Origin: an uncultured Sporosarcina sp.
GTDB lineage: Bacteria > Bacillota > Bacilli > Bacillales_A > Planococcaceae
Length of the DNA: 64,000 nucleotides
Direction: 5' to 3'
NCBI GenBank assembly: GCA_948469885.1
Contig: CAOKMT010000002.1
Location: 62,001 to 126,000 of the forward strand
Part shown: positions 26,562 through 34,362 of the stretch, in pieces
How the letters are laid out: each line of letters starts with the position of its first letter
Position numbering within the stretch: the stretch's first letter is position 1
The notes under the pieces: generated by a model
What the model saw: only the letters and a program-made list of their open reading frames with translations
Databases searched by the model: none
What the model was told of the DNA's origin: nothing
Position numbers and translations under genes: made by a program

Positions 26562-27575
26562 TTAATCCCGTACGACAAGTTCGGGTTGTAAAATGATTTT
26601 TTGTGTAGTGGCTTGATTGTCTGACAAACGTCTATGGAGAAGATTTGCCGATTTTTTACCAATGGATTTAGCAAAGGATGACACAGTCGTTAAAGGAGGG
26701 TACAAAATTTCTGACTCAGGAACATTGTCGAACCCAACTAGATCTATGTCTTTTCCTGGCGTTAAACCAGCTTTTCGTAGGCCGAGGGTCACGCCGAATG
26801 CGACCAAATCACTGAAACAAAAGATAGCAGTTGGCCTATCAGATTTTGGAAAGTTAAGAATTTCTCGGACAGCTTCCATACCGCCTTCTTGAGTTGGAGA
26901 GCTCGGTAAAATGAGGGACTCATCAATCGCTATATTTCTTTCTTTAAGTGCTAATTGATAACCTTCCATTCGATATTTCCAAGTGGAGGACTCAGAACGC
27001 CCTCCAATAAAAGCAATACGCTTATGGCCTTTTTTCAGTAGATGCTCTACCGCCATTTGCGCTCCAGATTTATAATCGATGCCGACATAGTCACGAATTA
27101 CGCCGGACAATTCTCTTACGGCTAGAACGATTGGTACGTCTAAGCCTTTAATCCGTTCAATCGTTTCTTTACCACTCTTTGATACGGGGCATAAGATTAA
27201 TCCGCCTACGCGATGTTCTAACATGGTCGAAATAAGTTGTTCTTGTTTAGAAACCGAGTCAAAAGTCGTTCCTAATAATACCGTATACCCGTGTTTCTCC
27301 AGTTCTTGGTGAACGCCTATTAATAATTCTGAGTAAAATGTGTTTGCGACGTCTGTAATAATAATGCCGATCGTGGAAGAACTTTGTGAGCGTAAATTGG
27401 CAGCAATGCGATCGTATACATAGCCTAGTTCTCGTATGGATTGATGAACTTTTTCTTTTGTCGCATCGGAAATACTTGGACTGTTACGAACGACTAGGGA
27501 AGCAGTGGCTCGTGAAACACCCGCATGTTTAGCGACGTCTTGTAAAGTGACGCGACGTCTTTTTTTTGAATGCAT
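26562..27575 (-). CDS. LacI-family transcriptional regulator
   Basis: The 337-residue protein has an N-terminal LacI helix-turn-helix (VTLQDVAKHAGVSRATASLV, residues 9-28) and a hinge ending in LRSQSSSTIGIIITD. A periplasmic-binding-protein type effector domain follows (IGIDYKSGAQMAVEHLLKKG, less its first residue, and PTAIFCFSDLVAFG). The ATG is preceded by AGGAAGTG on the minus strand. It converges with the aldo/keto reductase. AAGCG-centred palindromes at 18195, 21727, 25550, 28117 and 35849 are candidate sites for it or for CcpA. The effector is probably a sugar or cyclitol; this is unknown. Confidence 0.92.
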   Translation of the reverse strand: MHSKKRRRVTLQDVAKHAGVSRATASLVVRNSPSISDATKEKVHQSIRELGYVYDRIAANLRSQSSSTIGIIITDVANTFYSELLIGVHQELEKHGYTVLLGTTFDSVSKQEQLISTMLEHRVGGLILCPVSKSGKETIERIKGLDVPIVLAVRELSGVIRDYVGIDYKSGAQMAVEHLLKKGHKRIAFIGGRSESSTWKYRMEGYQLALKERNIAIDESLILPSSPTQEGGMEAVREILNFPKSDRPTAIFCFSDLVAFGVTLGLRKAGLTPGKDIDLVGFDNVPESEILYPPLTTVSSFAKSIGKKSANLLHRRLSDNQATTQKIILQPELVVRD

Positions 27576-27783
27576 TTATCACACTTCCTAACGAAATGAT
27601 AAATTCTTAAGTGGACAGTTTCTAGGAAATTAAAATAGAGTATCCTTCCAAATCATAATATAGAAAGCTAGCAATCGCAATGTCTCTGGCATAATACAAC
27701 GGAGTGAAAAAGAAGTATTCATTTTCATAAACATAAGTGAGCCAATTTCATAATTAGCTATACTCCTTAAAAATCCGAACGAT

Positions 27784-27910
27784 GTTGATTTCCGTTTCAG
27801 GCGGACGCTTTCCACGGGGCTAGCGTTGAGCCTACTCAGTCGTTTGTTCTTTTCGGGCTCTCACCTGTCCAGCTAATCCAGTAAGAGTTACCGCCTTCCC
27901 CTCCAATCTA
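27784..27910 (-). repeat. Bacillaceae-type dispersed intergenic repeat
   Basis: GTTGATTTCCG...GGCGGACGCTTTCC (27784-27813) is the reverse complement of 25483-25517 with few changes, followed by a GGGGCTAGCG...GAGCC...CTAATCC...CCTTCCCCTCCAATC stretch to about 27906. I recall this element as common between genes in Bacillaceae. The rest of 27576-28116 shows no gene. Confidence 0.6.
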
Positions 27911-28116
27911 CGGAGCCATCTTTAAAAGAGAACAATGAGATTTAAACTAATTGTAACGTTCGTGTTATATGTTAAGACAAGCAATTACGAAATGGGTTCA
28001 AGTAATAAGAATAAAAAAAGTTATTGCAATAGTATAAAAAATGAGGTAATGTTATGTTAGCGTTTACAGCAAAGTATAATTTCAAAAGGGTTACGTTAAT
28101 ACATAAAACTTAAAAA

Positions 28117-28130
28117 TGAAAACGCTTTAC
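28117..28130. promoter_or_regulatory. LacI/cre-type operator before aroD
   Basis: TGAAAACGCTTTAC fits the cre pattern and lies just before the first GntR-type operator in the aroD control region. Confidence 0.5.
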
Positions 28131-28139
28131 TTTTAAAGT

Positions 28140-28151
28140 TAGATCGATCTA
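28140..28151. promoter_or_regulatory. TAGATCGATCTA operator, aroD distal copy
   Basis: Exact 12-base palindrome with flanks TT/AG; 58 bases centre to centre from the next copy. Confidence 0.8.
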
Positions 28152-28197
28152 GTTTAACTAAATACACCACAAAAATATCAAGCATAATTTTCGATAT

Positions 28198-28209
28198 TAG
28201 ATCGATCTA
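28198..28209. promoter_or_regulatory. TAGATCGATCTA operator, aroD proximal copy
   Basis: Exact 12-base palindrome ending 8 bases before the predicted -35 box of the aroD promoter. Confidence 0.8.
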
Positions 28210-28217
28210 TGAAATAT

Positions 28218-28246
28218 TTGAATTTTTGGTATTAATATTATGTTAT
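28218..28246 (+). promoter_or_regulatory. Predicted promoter of aroD
   Basis: TTGAAT (28218-28223) and TGTTAT (28241-28246) with a 17-base spacer; TTATAT a few bases on is an alternative -10. The start codon follows within 30 bases. Confidence 0.45.
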
Positions 28247-28273
28247 ATTAATGTTTTAAGGAGAGTGTGAAGG

Positions 28274-29029
28274 ATGAAAAAAGAATTGATCAGTGGGAAA
28301 AAGGCACCTTATATTTGTACACCCTTAGTCGGGAAAGATAAAGAAGAAATTATGAAAGAACTTGAGCGGATTCTTCCTCAGGAACCAGATTTGCTCGAAT
28401 GGAGAGCAGACTTTTACGAAGAAATTGAGGATGTCGCATCTGTTTTAGCAACTGCTGAAGAGATTTCAGCTGTCGGTAATCTACCTATTCTTTTTACCAT
28501 TCGTTCCGAAAAAGAAGGCGGAGAAAAAATACCATTGACAGAAGATTCAAAGGTTAATTTGTTAAGTGAAATGTGTAAAATTGCTGCAGTAGACTACATT
28601 GATTTTGAAGTATCGAATGATCCAGAACATATTAAAAAGCTAAGAGAAGTATCGAAAGAGAATGGTAAGAAACTCGTTTTGTCTTATCATAATTTTGACT
28701 TCACGCCTCATAATTCAGAAATTATGAAGCGACTTTTCATGGCTGAGTTTTATGGCGCTGACGTCGCGAAGGCCGCAGTGATGCCTCAGAGTAAAGAGGA
28801 CGTCTTGCGTTTGCTTACATTGACGAAAGAAGCGGATGAAGGGCTATCAATCCCGCTTATCACAATGTCTATGGGAAGTTTGGGTGGTTTGAGCAGGATT
28901 GTTGGTTGGACATATGGCTCGATTGTTACGTTTGGTTTAGGAGTACAAAGTTCGGCACCAGGGCAAATTCCGATTAAAAAACTAAAACAAATGATAGAAC
29001 TGACTCAAGAAACAGTGGGTGACTGGTGA
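28274..29029 (+). CDS. aroD: Type I 3-dehydroquinate dehydratase
   Basis: This Schiff-base enzyme converts 3-dehydroquinate to 3-dehydroshikimate. The 251-residue protein has the catalytic H139 in VLSYHNFDFTP and the imine-forming K166 in GADVAKAAVMP, both at the family spacing, with the early EWRADFYE and the closing SSAPGQIPI. ATG 28274 follows AAGGAGAG. The enzyme is unrelated in fold to the type II enzyme at 24871, and both sit in the same island. Two TAGATCGATCTA operators precede it, and an MFS carrier follows, which suits induction by an imported quinate- or shikimate-like acid. Confidence 0.95.
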   Translation: MKKELISGKKAPYICTPLVGKDKEEIMKELERILPQEPDLLEWRADFYEEIEDVASVLATAEEISAVGNLPILFTIRSEKEGGEKIPLTEDSKVNLLSEMCKIAAVDYIDFEVSNDPEHIKKLREVSKENGKKLVLSYHNFDFTPHNSEIMKRLFMAEFYGADVAKAAVMPQSKEDVLRLLTLTKEADEGLSIPLITMSMGSLGGLSRIVGWTYGSIVTFGLGVQSSAPGQIPIKKLKQMIELTQETVGDW

Positions 29030-29170
29030 GCAAGGCGATTTATTATAAACGAAGCTAAAAAATAGGGTCTGTGAGGACGCTAAGTCTCTGACATCCCTTT
29101 GTGTCCTCTCTGCGAATTATGGAAAAGCCGGGTATCCAGGTAACAACATCCAAGAAAGGGGTTATGAGCC

Positions 29171-30430
29171 ATGTACAATAGAGCGGCCATGGGAATGTAC
29201 ATAAACTATTTCATACTTGGGATGGTTAACGTGATTCTCATTTCGAACATGAGATCATTGACGGAACAGTGGAATACAGATAGTGCGGGGATTAGCTATA
29301 TTATTGCAGCGATTGGCATTGGAAAATTACTTACTTATACAATTGCGGGTCAATTATCCGACAAGTATGGTAGAAAACCATTAATCATTTTCGCCTCGTT
29401 TACAATGGGCATTTTTCTCGTCGGTATTCCGCTGGCACCCAGCTACCAAATCGCATTTATACTTGCTTTGCTTGCTGGGATGGGGAACTCAGCAATGGAT
29501 GCGGGGTCCTATCCAGCTTTAACCGAAGTATTTCCAAAAGCTAGCGGCTCGGCTAATATAATGGTAAAAGCTTTTATGGCTTCTGGAACAGCACTCTTGC
29601 CATTACTCGTTTTGTTTTTTGCTCAAAGAGAAATGTTTTACGGCTATGGTTTTTTTGTCCCGGCAGCTGTTTATTTTCTAGCAATGCTGCTCTTAGTTTG
29701 GTCATCCTTTCCTGACCACCGGAAGATACAATCAGCCGATACAACAGCAGAAGACGTCCCGAAAAGAAAATTCGTTTCAAAACCGCTGTTTAAAAAAGAA
29801 GGGATGGCCCTTGTGCTCATCGGCTTTACATCAACAGGTTTGTTCACCGTTGCACAAATTTGGTTGCCCTCTTATGGGGAAGAGGTTCTTGGGATGTCTA
29901 CCGCAGATTCGATCAGATTGCTTACTTATTACAGTATCGGTGGGATAGCATCTGTCTTAACGTTAGCCGTACTGATGAAGAAATTTATACGTCCGGTAAC
30001 CATTATCGTAATCTACCCGATCATTACATTTTTATCGATTCTGACGATTTTAACAATCAAAGTTCAGAGTATCACCATCGTGGCAGCTTTTTTTGTCGGA
30101 CTCTCAACTGCAGGGATCTTTCAGTTGGCGATTGCAATCGCAACTGAATTGTTCTGGACTAAGAAAGGCCGAGTGACCGGCATCATTGCGACGGCAGGTG
30201 GGCTTGCTTCTGTCGTTATGCCGCTTGCGACAGGACTTCTATCAAAGACGGGTAATATTTCTAATATTTTTATTTTCGACGCATTTTTAGCTTGTACGGG
30301 CTTCTTTGCTGCCGCATATGTCTATTATCGCTATGGAAAAGTGGTCGGAAAAGATTTTGGGAGTGAACCAGCTTCAGATGATTCGGCAATGGCAATGAGG
30401 CAGGGCGTAGCGCTTGATGAAAATATTTGA
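29171..30430 (+). CDS. MFS transporter, possible quinate/shikimate-type carrier
   Basis: The 419-residue protein has 12 predicted helices and the MFS loop 2-3 motif GQLSDKYGRKP (about residues 61-71). A polar loop of about 30 residues divides the two halves, and the tail is acidic. It is separated from aroD by 141 bases that include a weak GAGGAC/GTCCTC inverted repeat, so it is probably on the aroD transcript. Pairing of such carriers with type I dehydroquinate dehydratase is known from Firmicutes quinate/shikimate loci; the substrate here is inferred from that alone. The ATG follows AAGAAAGGGG. Confidence 0.82.
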   Translation: MYNRAAMGMYINYFILGMVNVILISNMRSLTEQWNTDSAGISYIIAAIGIGKLLTYTIAGQLSDKYGRKPLIIFASFTMGIFLVGIPLAPSYQIAFILALLAGMGNSAMDAGSYPALTEVFPKASGSANIMVKAFMASGTALLPLLVLFFAQREMFYGYGFFVPAAVYFLAMLLLVWSSFPDHRKIQSADTTAEDVPKRKFVSKPLFKKEGMALVLIGFTSTGLFTVAQIWLPSYGEEVLGMSTADSIRLLTYYSIGGIASVLTLAVLMKKFIRPVTIIVIYPIITFLSILTILTIKVQSITIVAAFFVGLSTAGIFQLAIAIATELFWTKKGRVTGIIATAGGLASVVMPLATGLLSKTGNISNIFIFDAFLACTGFFAAAYVYYRYGKVVGKDFGSEPASDDSAMAMRQGVALDENI

Positions 30431-30449
30431 AAAAGTGTATCTAACAGAG

Positions 30450-30487
30450 AACAGTCGAAGGAAATAAAATTTCCTTCGGCTGTTTTT
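30450..30487 (+). terminator. Intrinsic terminator after the MFS gene
   Basis: AACAGTCGAAGGAAA pairs with TTTCCTTCGGCTGTT around a TAAAA-type loop and runs into TTTTT. Confidence 0.9.
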
Positions 30488-30607
30488 ACATACAAGGGAG
30501 CTAGACTTCAGCTAATGTGAAAGAGCATAAGGTCGAATTGTATGAATGGAATCGGAAATCAATTTGCGTTGGAATCTTTTAATCTTTTGAAATAAACTCA
30601 TTTTTGA

Positions 30608-30636
30608 TTGACTGTTTAGATAATTAGGCATATACT
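30608..30636 (+). promoter_or_regulatory. Predicted strong sigma-A promoter of the GntR operon
   Basis: TTGACT (30608-30613) and TATACT (30631-30636) with a 17-base spacer. There is no full TAGATCGATCTA copy, but TTAGAT (30616-30621) and TTAGAC (30636-30641) half-site-like words lie in and next to it. Confidence 0.65.
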
Positions 30637-30685
30637 TAGACAAAAGTGGACTAACCAGTAGCCCGGATAAAAGGAAGGTGAAGAA

Positions 30686-31399
30686 ATGACAGAAATGTTT
30701 GTCGAGCTTCAAAATACAAGGGTCTATGAAAAAATTGTCGTACAAATTAGAAAGCTCATTGAAGATGGAACGCTCAAGCCAAACGATCGCCTACCAAGCG
30801 AACGTGAACTGGCGAAAAAGCTTGGTTGTAGCAGAACGTCACTACGCGAGGCATGTCGGGTGCTTGAATCGGAAGGGTTGATCGTTTCGAAGGCTGGCGG
30901 CGGGAGGTTTGTACAACAAGTTGATCAGCGACTGACTGTGAAATACCGTGTGAATCCTGTCGATATGATTGAAAAAACGGCAGTTATGCATTTTTTAGAA
31001 GCACGAGAAGCACTAGAGCCAAAGATTGTTGAACTAGCGTGTGAACGGGCAACGGAAAAAGATATTGCTAAAATAGAATCTGCTTTGAAGACGATGGAAG
31101 AGAAATTAAAATATCCTGAAGAAAAAGTAGATGCAGATAGTAACTTTCATCTTGCGTTGGCAGAAGCTACTCAAAACTTTGTATTCGTGTCTCTCATGGA
31201 AGTGAATTTAAATTTATACCGTCAAGTCCGAAAGCAGACGTTGACTTCAACAGATCGTTACACGGAGTCACTTCAAGAACATAAAGACGTATTGGAAGCT
31301 ATTAAAGAAGGTGACAAGGAAAAGGCCGTCCGAGCGATGCACACCCATTTGCAACATCTAGCAAATAATGTGCTCGGCCTTATAAGTGAAAAAGAATAG
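30686..31399 (+). CDS. GntR-family regulator, FadR/FCD subfamily
   Basis: The 237-residue regulator has an N-terminal winged helix (LPSERELAKKLGCSRTSLRE, about residues 37-56, then GLIVSKAGGGRFV) and a C-terminal all-helical FCD effector domain. Metal-site residues are visible in DSNFHLALAEAT, QEHKDVL and AMHTHLQHL. FCD regulators usually sense small carboxylates. ATG 30686 follows AAGGAAGGTG. It shares a transcript with the CoA-transferase and lyase. It is the best candidate to bind the TAGATCGATCTA palindromes, because it is the only GntR-type regulator in the island; this is inference. Confidence 0.92.
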   Translation: MTEMFVELQNTRVYEKIVVQIRKLIEDGTLKPNDRLPSERELAKKLGCSRTSLREACRVLESEGLIVSKAGGGRFVQQVDQRLTVKYRVNPVDMIEKTAVMHFLEAREALEPKIVELACERATEKDIAKIESALKTMEEKLKYPEEKVDADSNFHLALAEATQNFVFVSLMEVNLNLYRQVRKQTLTSTDRYTESLQEHKDVLEAIKEGDKEKAVRAMHTHLQHLANNVLGLISEKE

Positions 31400-31416
31400 T
31401 GGGAGGAATTAATCAC

Positions 31417-32613
31417 ATGAAGAATTTTGGACCATTAACAGGTATTAATATTTTAGATATTTCAACGATGATCGCGGCTCCATTTGGGGCAACGCTTCTT
31501 GCAGACCTAGGGGCAAATGTAACGAAAATCGAATTGCCAAACAAAGGGGATACATTGCGAACAGTCGGTCCGTGGAAAAATGAAGAATCACTTAGGTGGC
31601 CGGGACTGGCGCGTAATAAAAAATCCGTTACGCTAGATATCCGTTCTGATGAAGGAAAAGAGATTTTTAAAAAGCTCATTCAAAAATCGGATATTTTAAT
31701 TGAAAATTTCCGACCAGGAACACTCGAGAAATGGGGACTTGGTTATGAAGAGCTGAAGAAAGAAAATCCACAGTTAATTATGGTGCGGATTTCTGGTTTT
31801 GGACAGACTGGACCTTACAGTGCGAGAGCTGGATTTGGAACACCAGGCACTGCATTTAGCGGTCATACATATTTGCAAGGGTATCCAGATCGCCCGCCAG
31901 TAAGCCCATCTTATTCTTTATTGGATTATATTACAGGTGTCTATACAGCTTTTGCTGCGGTGAGCGCTTTGTACCACCGCGATACAACGGACAGTGAAGG
32001 GCAAATGGTTGAGATGGGGTTATATGAGTCTCTTTTCCGCATGATGGAGTTTTTAGTTGCGGAATATGACCAAACAGGAAAAGTAAGGGGTAGAAGTCCG
32101 GGTCTTGCGGGACACTCAAGCCCAGCCGGAACATATGAAACGAAAGACGGGAAATATGTAGTGCTTGTTTGCAGTACGGACCCTACATTTGACCGTCTTG
32201 CAGCAGCGATGGAGAGAGAAGATATGCTGGAAGACGACCGCTACTATAAAAACGCTCAACGCTTAAAAAATGATGCGGAAGTTCAAGAAATTGTCTCGAC
32301 TTGGATCAGTCAATATACATTAAAAGATTTGCAGTCCAGGTTAGATGAGTTTGGTGTGCCGGTAAGCCCGATCTTGAGCATAGAAGATATTTTCGAAGAC
32401 GAGCATTATAAAGCACGAGAAAACATTGTTGAAGTTGAACATCCACGTCTCGGAAAAGTGAAAATGCCAGGCATCGTGCCGAAATTCTCTGAAACGCCGG
32501 GAGCGATTCGTCACCGCGCGCCTGAATTAGGTGAACATAACGAAGAAATCTTAGGGGGCCTAGGATTATCGACAGAAGAACTAGCTTCGCTAAAAGAGAA
32601 AGGGGTCATTTAA
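31417..32613 (+). CDS. Family III (CaiB/BaiF) acyl-CoA transferase
   Basis: The enzyme moves CoA from a donor such as succinyl-CoA to a carboxylic acid. The 398-residue sequence has the family opening (LTGINILDISTMIAAPFGA), the RNKKSVTLDIRSDEGKE segment and the catalytic-aspartate region SYSLLDYITGVYTA. ATG 31417 follows GGGAGGA; an earlier GTG would add six residues. It is directly followed by an HMG-CoA-lyase-like gene with no gap, so the product acyl-CoA is probably the lyase substrate. It differs clearly from the second family III transferase at 60240. Confidence 0.9.
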   Translation: MKNFGPLTGINILDISTMIAAPFGATLLADLGANVTKIELPNKGDTLRTVGPWKNEESLRWPGLARNKKSVTLDIRSDEGKEIFKKLIQKSDILIENFRPGTLEKWGLGYEELKKENPQLIMVRISGFGQTGPYSARAGFGTPGTAFSGHTYLQGYPDRPPVSPSYSLLDYITGVYTAFAAVSALYHRDTTDSEGQMVEMGLYESLFRMMEFLVAEYDQTGKVRGRSPGLAGHSSPAGTYETKDGKYVVLVCSTDPTFDRLAAAMEREDMLEDDRYYKNAQRLKNDAEVQEIVSTWISQYTLKDLQSRLDEFGVPVSPILSIEDIFEDEHYKARENIVEVEHPRLGKVKMPGIVPKFSETPGAIRHRAPELGEHNEEILGGLGLSTEELASLKEKGVI

Positions 32614-33564
32614 ATGTCTAAAATGATATTGCCATCAAAAGTTACAATTTGTGAAGTGGCACCGCGTGATGGCTTCCAAGCAGAAAAAGAATGGATTCCA
32701 ACAGAAGAAAAAATTAAGATCGTTCGGTCTCTTGCTAACACAGGGGTACAATCAATGGAAATCACATCTTTCGTTCATCCTAAAGCGATCCCGCAATTAA
32801 GAGATGCGGCAGAAGTTGTACAAGGCGTGCAAGACTTAACGAATATAAAATTCCGGGCGCTTGTCCCAAATGTAAAAGGGGCAGAACGAGCGATTGATGC
32901 AGGGATTACAAAATTAAAACTTATGCTTTCGGCAACAGATTCACACAGTCTTTCAAATGCGAATCGTCTTGTTGAAGACGCACAAAATGGATTTGCACCC
33001 ATTATCGAGCTTGCAGAGAAAAGTAATGTCACAGTAGGTGGTTCCATTTCAGTTGCATTCGGTTGTCCCTATGAAGGCAAAGTGTCAGTAGAGCGTCTTT
33101 CATCGATAGTAGATCGATATAATCAAATGGGTGTAAGTGAAGTATCACTAGCTGACACAACAGGGATGGCCAATCCGAAACAAGTGTATGATTACCTTGG
33201 TGAATTAACGGAAGCATTTCCGAACATCGCTTTTTCAATGCATCTTCATAATACAAGAGGTATGGCGCTTGCGAACGCTGTCGCAGCACTGCAACGGGGG
33301 GTTACGCTTTTTGACAGTTCGATTGCAGGACTTGGTGGTTGTCCATATGCGCCAGGTGCAAGCGGCAACATCGCGACAGAAGATCTCGTGCATGCGTTTG
33401 AAGAAATGGGCGTCGATACAGGGATGGATGTGGATCGACTGATTGATGTAGCAAAGGAGATGAAAGAATACCTCGGTCATGACGGGGGCAGTCATTTGCT
33501 TCAAGCAGGACCATGTTCAGCGTTAAGTCCGAAACCAAAAGGGCAGGAGAAAGTAGAGGCTTAA
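32614..33564 (+). CDS. Hydroxymethylglutaryl-CoA lyase family protein
   Basis: The family cleaves 3-hydroxy-acyl-CoA with a tertiary alcohol, such as HMG-CoA, into acetyl-CoA and a keto acid. Seen here are EVAPRDGFQ with R18 and D19, the metal-binding H210/H212 in MHLHNT, and the signature loop GGCPYAPGASGN with catalytic C243. Length is 316 residues. Its ATG immediately follows the stop of the CoA-transferase gene. As the partner of a CoA-transferase in a catabolic island, it may act on HMG-CoA, citramalyl-CoA or a related branched hydroxyacyl-CoA rather than serve leucine breakdown. Confidence 0.88.
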   Translation: MSKMILPSKVTICEVAPRDGFQAEKEWIPTEEKIKIVRSLANTGVQSMEITSFVHPKAIPQLRDAAEVVQGVQDLTNIKFRALVPNVKGAERAIDAGITKLKLMLSATDSHSLSNANRLVEDAQNGFAPIIELAEKSNVTVGGSISVAFGCPYEGKVSVERLSSIVDRYNQMGVSEVSLADTTGMANPKQVYDYLGELTEAFPNIAFSMHLHNTRGMALANAVAALQRGVTLFDSSIAGLGGCPYAPGASGNIATEDLVHAFEEMGVDTGMDVDRLIDVAKEMKEYLGHDGGSHLLQAGPCSALSPKPKGQEKVEA

Positions 33565-33675
33565 TAACTCCTATCGTCAAGGCAATAGGGTTCTGAGATA
33601 CGAATCTCCAAAAAATATAAAGACAAGCCGTCGCTCTGAGCTATCTCGTTCTGGAAACTTGTGAAAATAAGCAAC

Positions 33676-33711
33676 AAAAATCCCCAAGCTTAAATTTCTC
33701 TTGGGGATTTT
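33676..33711. terminator. Bidirectional terminator between lyase and aroK
   Basis: AAAATCCCCAAG and CTTGGGGATTTT form a 12-base stem with A-rich and T-rich flanks, serving the two converging genes. Confidence 0.9.
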
Positions 33712-33731
33712 ACTGTTAAATAGATAGGGGA

Positions 33732-34295
33732 TCAATGCGGTTCGTATAGATCCCACGCTGTTTTTAACGAATCGACGATATGATCCGCCACTTCTTCAGC
33801 AGATCGATCATCGACTGATAATTTCGAATGGTTCAAGGCATACACACCTTGTCGATCATGAAAAAGTGTTTCAATTTCATCGATATTTCGACTTTGCAAG
33901 ATAGGTCGGCTATCAATTAAAATGTCTAATCGTTCTTTCCATTGTTCCCATGAGACGTCAAGGTAAATAACCGTACAATTGTTAAGACAGGCTTCTCGTA
34001 CTTCTTGTTGCATAAAGGCTCCGCCGCCAATTGAAATAATTTTTAATCTTAGCTCGCAGGAAGCTTGGATTTTTTTTCGTTCATATTCGCGGAATACTTC
34101 TTCACCATGAACTTTAAAGATTTCCGTAGTAGACATGCCAAAATGTTTTTCAATTTCCTGATCAATGTCGATAAAACTGCGATAAAGTTTCTTTGCGACA
34201 AGCTCACCGATTGTTGTCTTCCCAACACCCATAAAGCCGATTAAAACAATACTTTGTTGTCTTACCGGCACTGCTCTAGTTATCAAATTCAACAC
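33732..34295 (-). CDS. aroK: Shikimate kinase
   Basis: The enzyme phosphorylates shikimate at the 3-OH. The 187-residue protein has the Walker A motif GFMGVGKTT (about residues 20-28), the DIDQEIE shikimate/metal site (about 43-49), GGGAF (about 90-94) and the SRPIL lid segment. The closing DSLKTAWDLYEP resembles the AroK of Bacillus. The start is GTG 34295, with TTG 34292 as alternative and a weak GAGAAAGA site. It may be the ordinary biosynthetic enzyme of the genome or serve to channel imported shikimate; it carries no TAGATCGATCTA site of its own. Confidence 0.9.
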   Translation of the reverse strand: MLNLITRAVPVRQQSIVLIGFMGVGKTTIGELVAKKLYRSFIDIDQEIEKHFGMSTTEIFKVHGEEVFREYERKKIQASCELRLKIISIGGGAFMQQEVREACLNNCTVIYLDVSWEQWKERLDILIDSRPILQSRNIDEIETLFHDRQGVYALNHSKLSVDDRSAEEVADHIVDSLKTAWDLYEPH

Positions 34296-34362
34296 TCTTT
34301 CTCACAATGATAGTACTTAAAAGTATAGTATAGTGTCTGAATTTTGTAAACGTTACGTTGCA

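Noticed and set aside
27630..27815. Small minus-strand open frame of 61 codons downstream of the start of the LacI gene region
   Set aside because: It overlaps a dispersed repeat and has no convincing ribosome site or family resemblance.
33732..34295. Idea that the kinase is a gluconate kinase of the island
   Set aside because: The DID motif, GGGA and the closing DLYEP match Bacillus shikimate kinase better.
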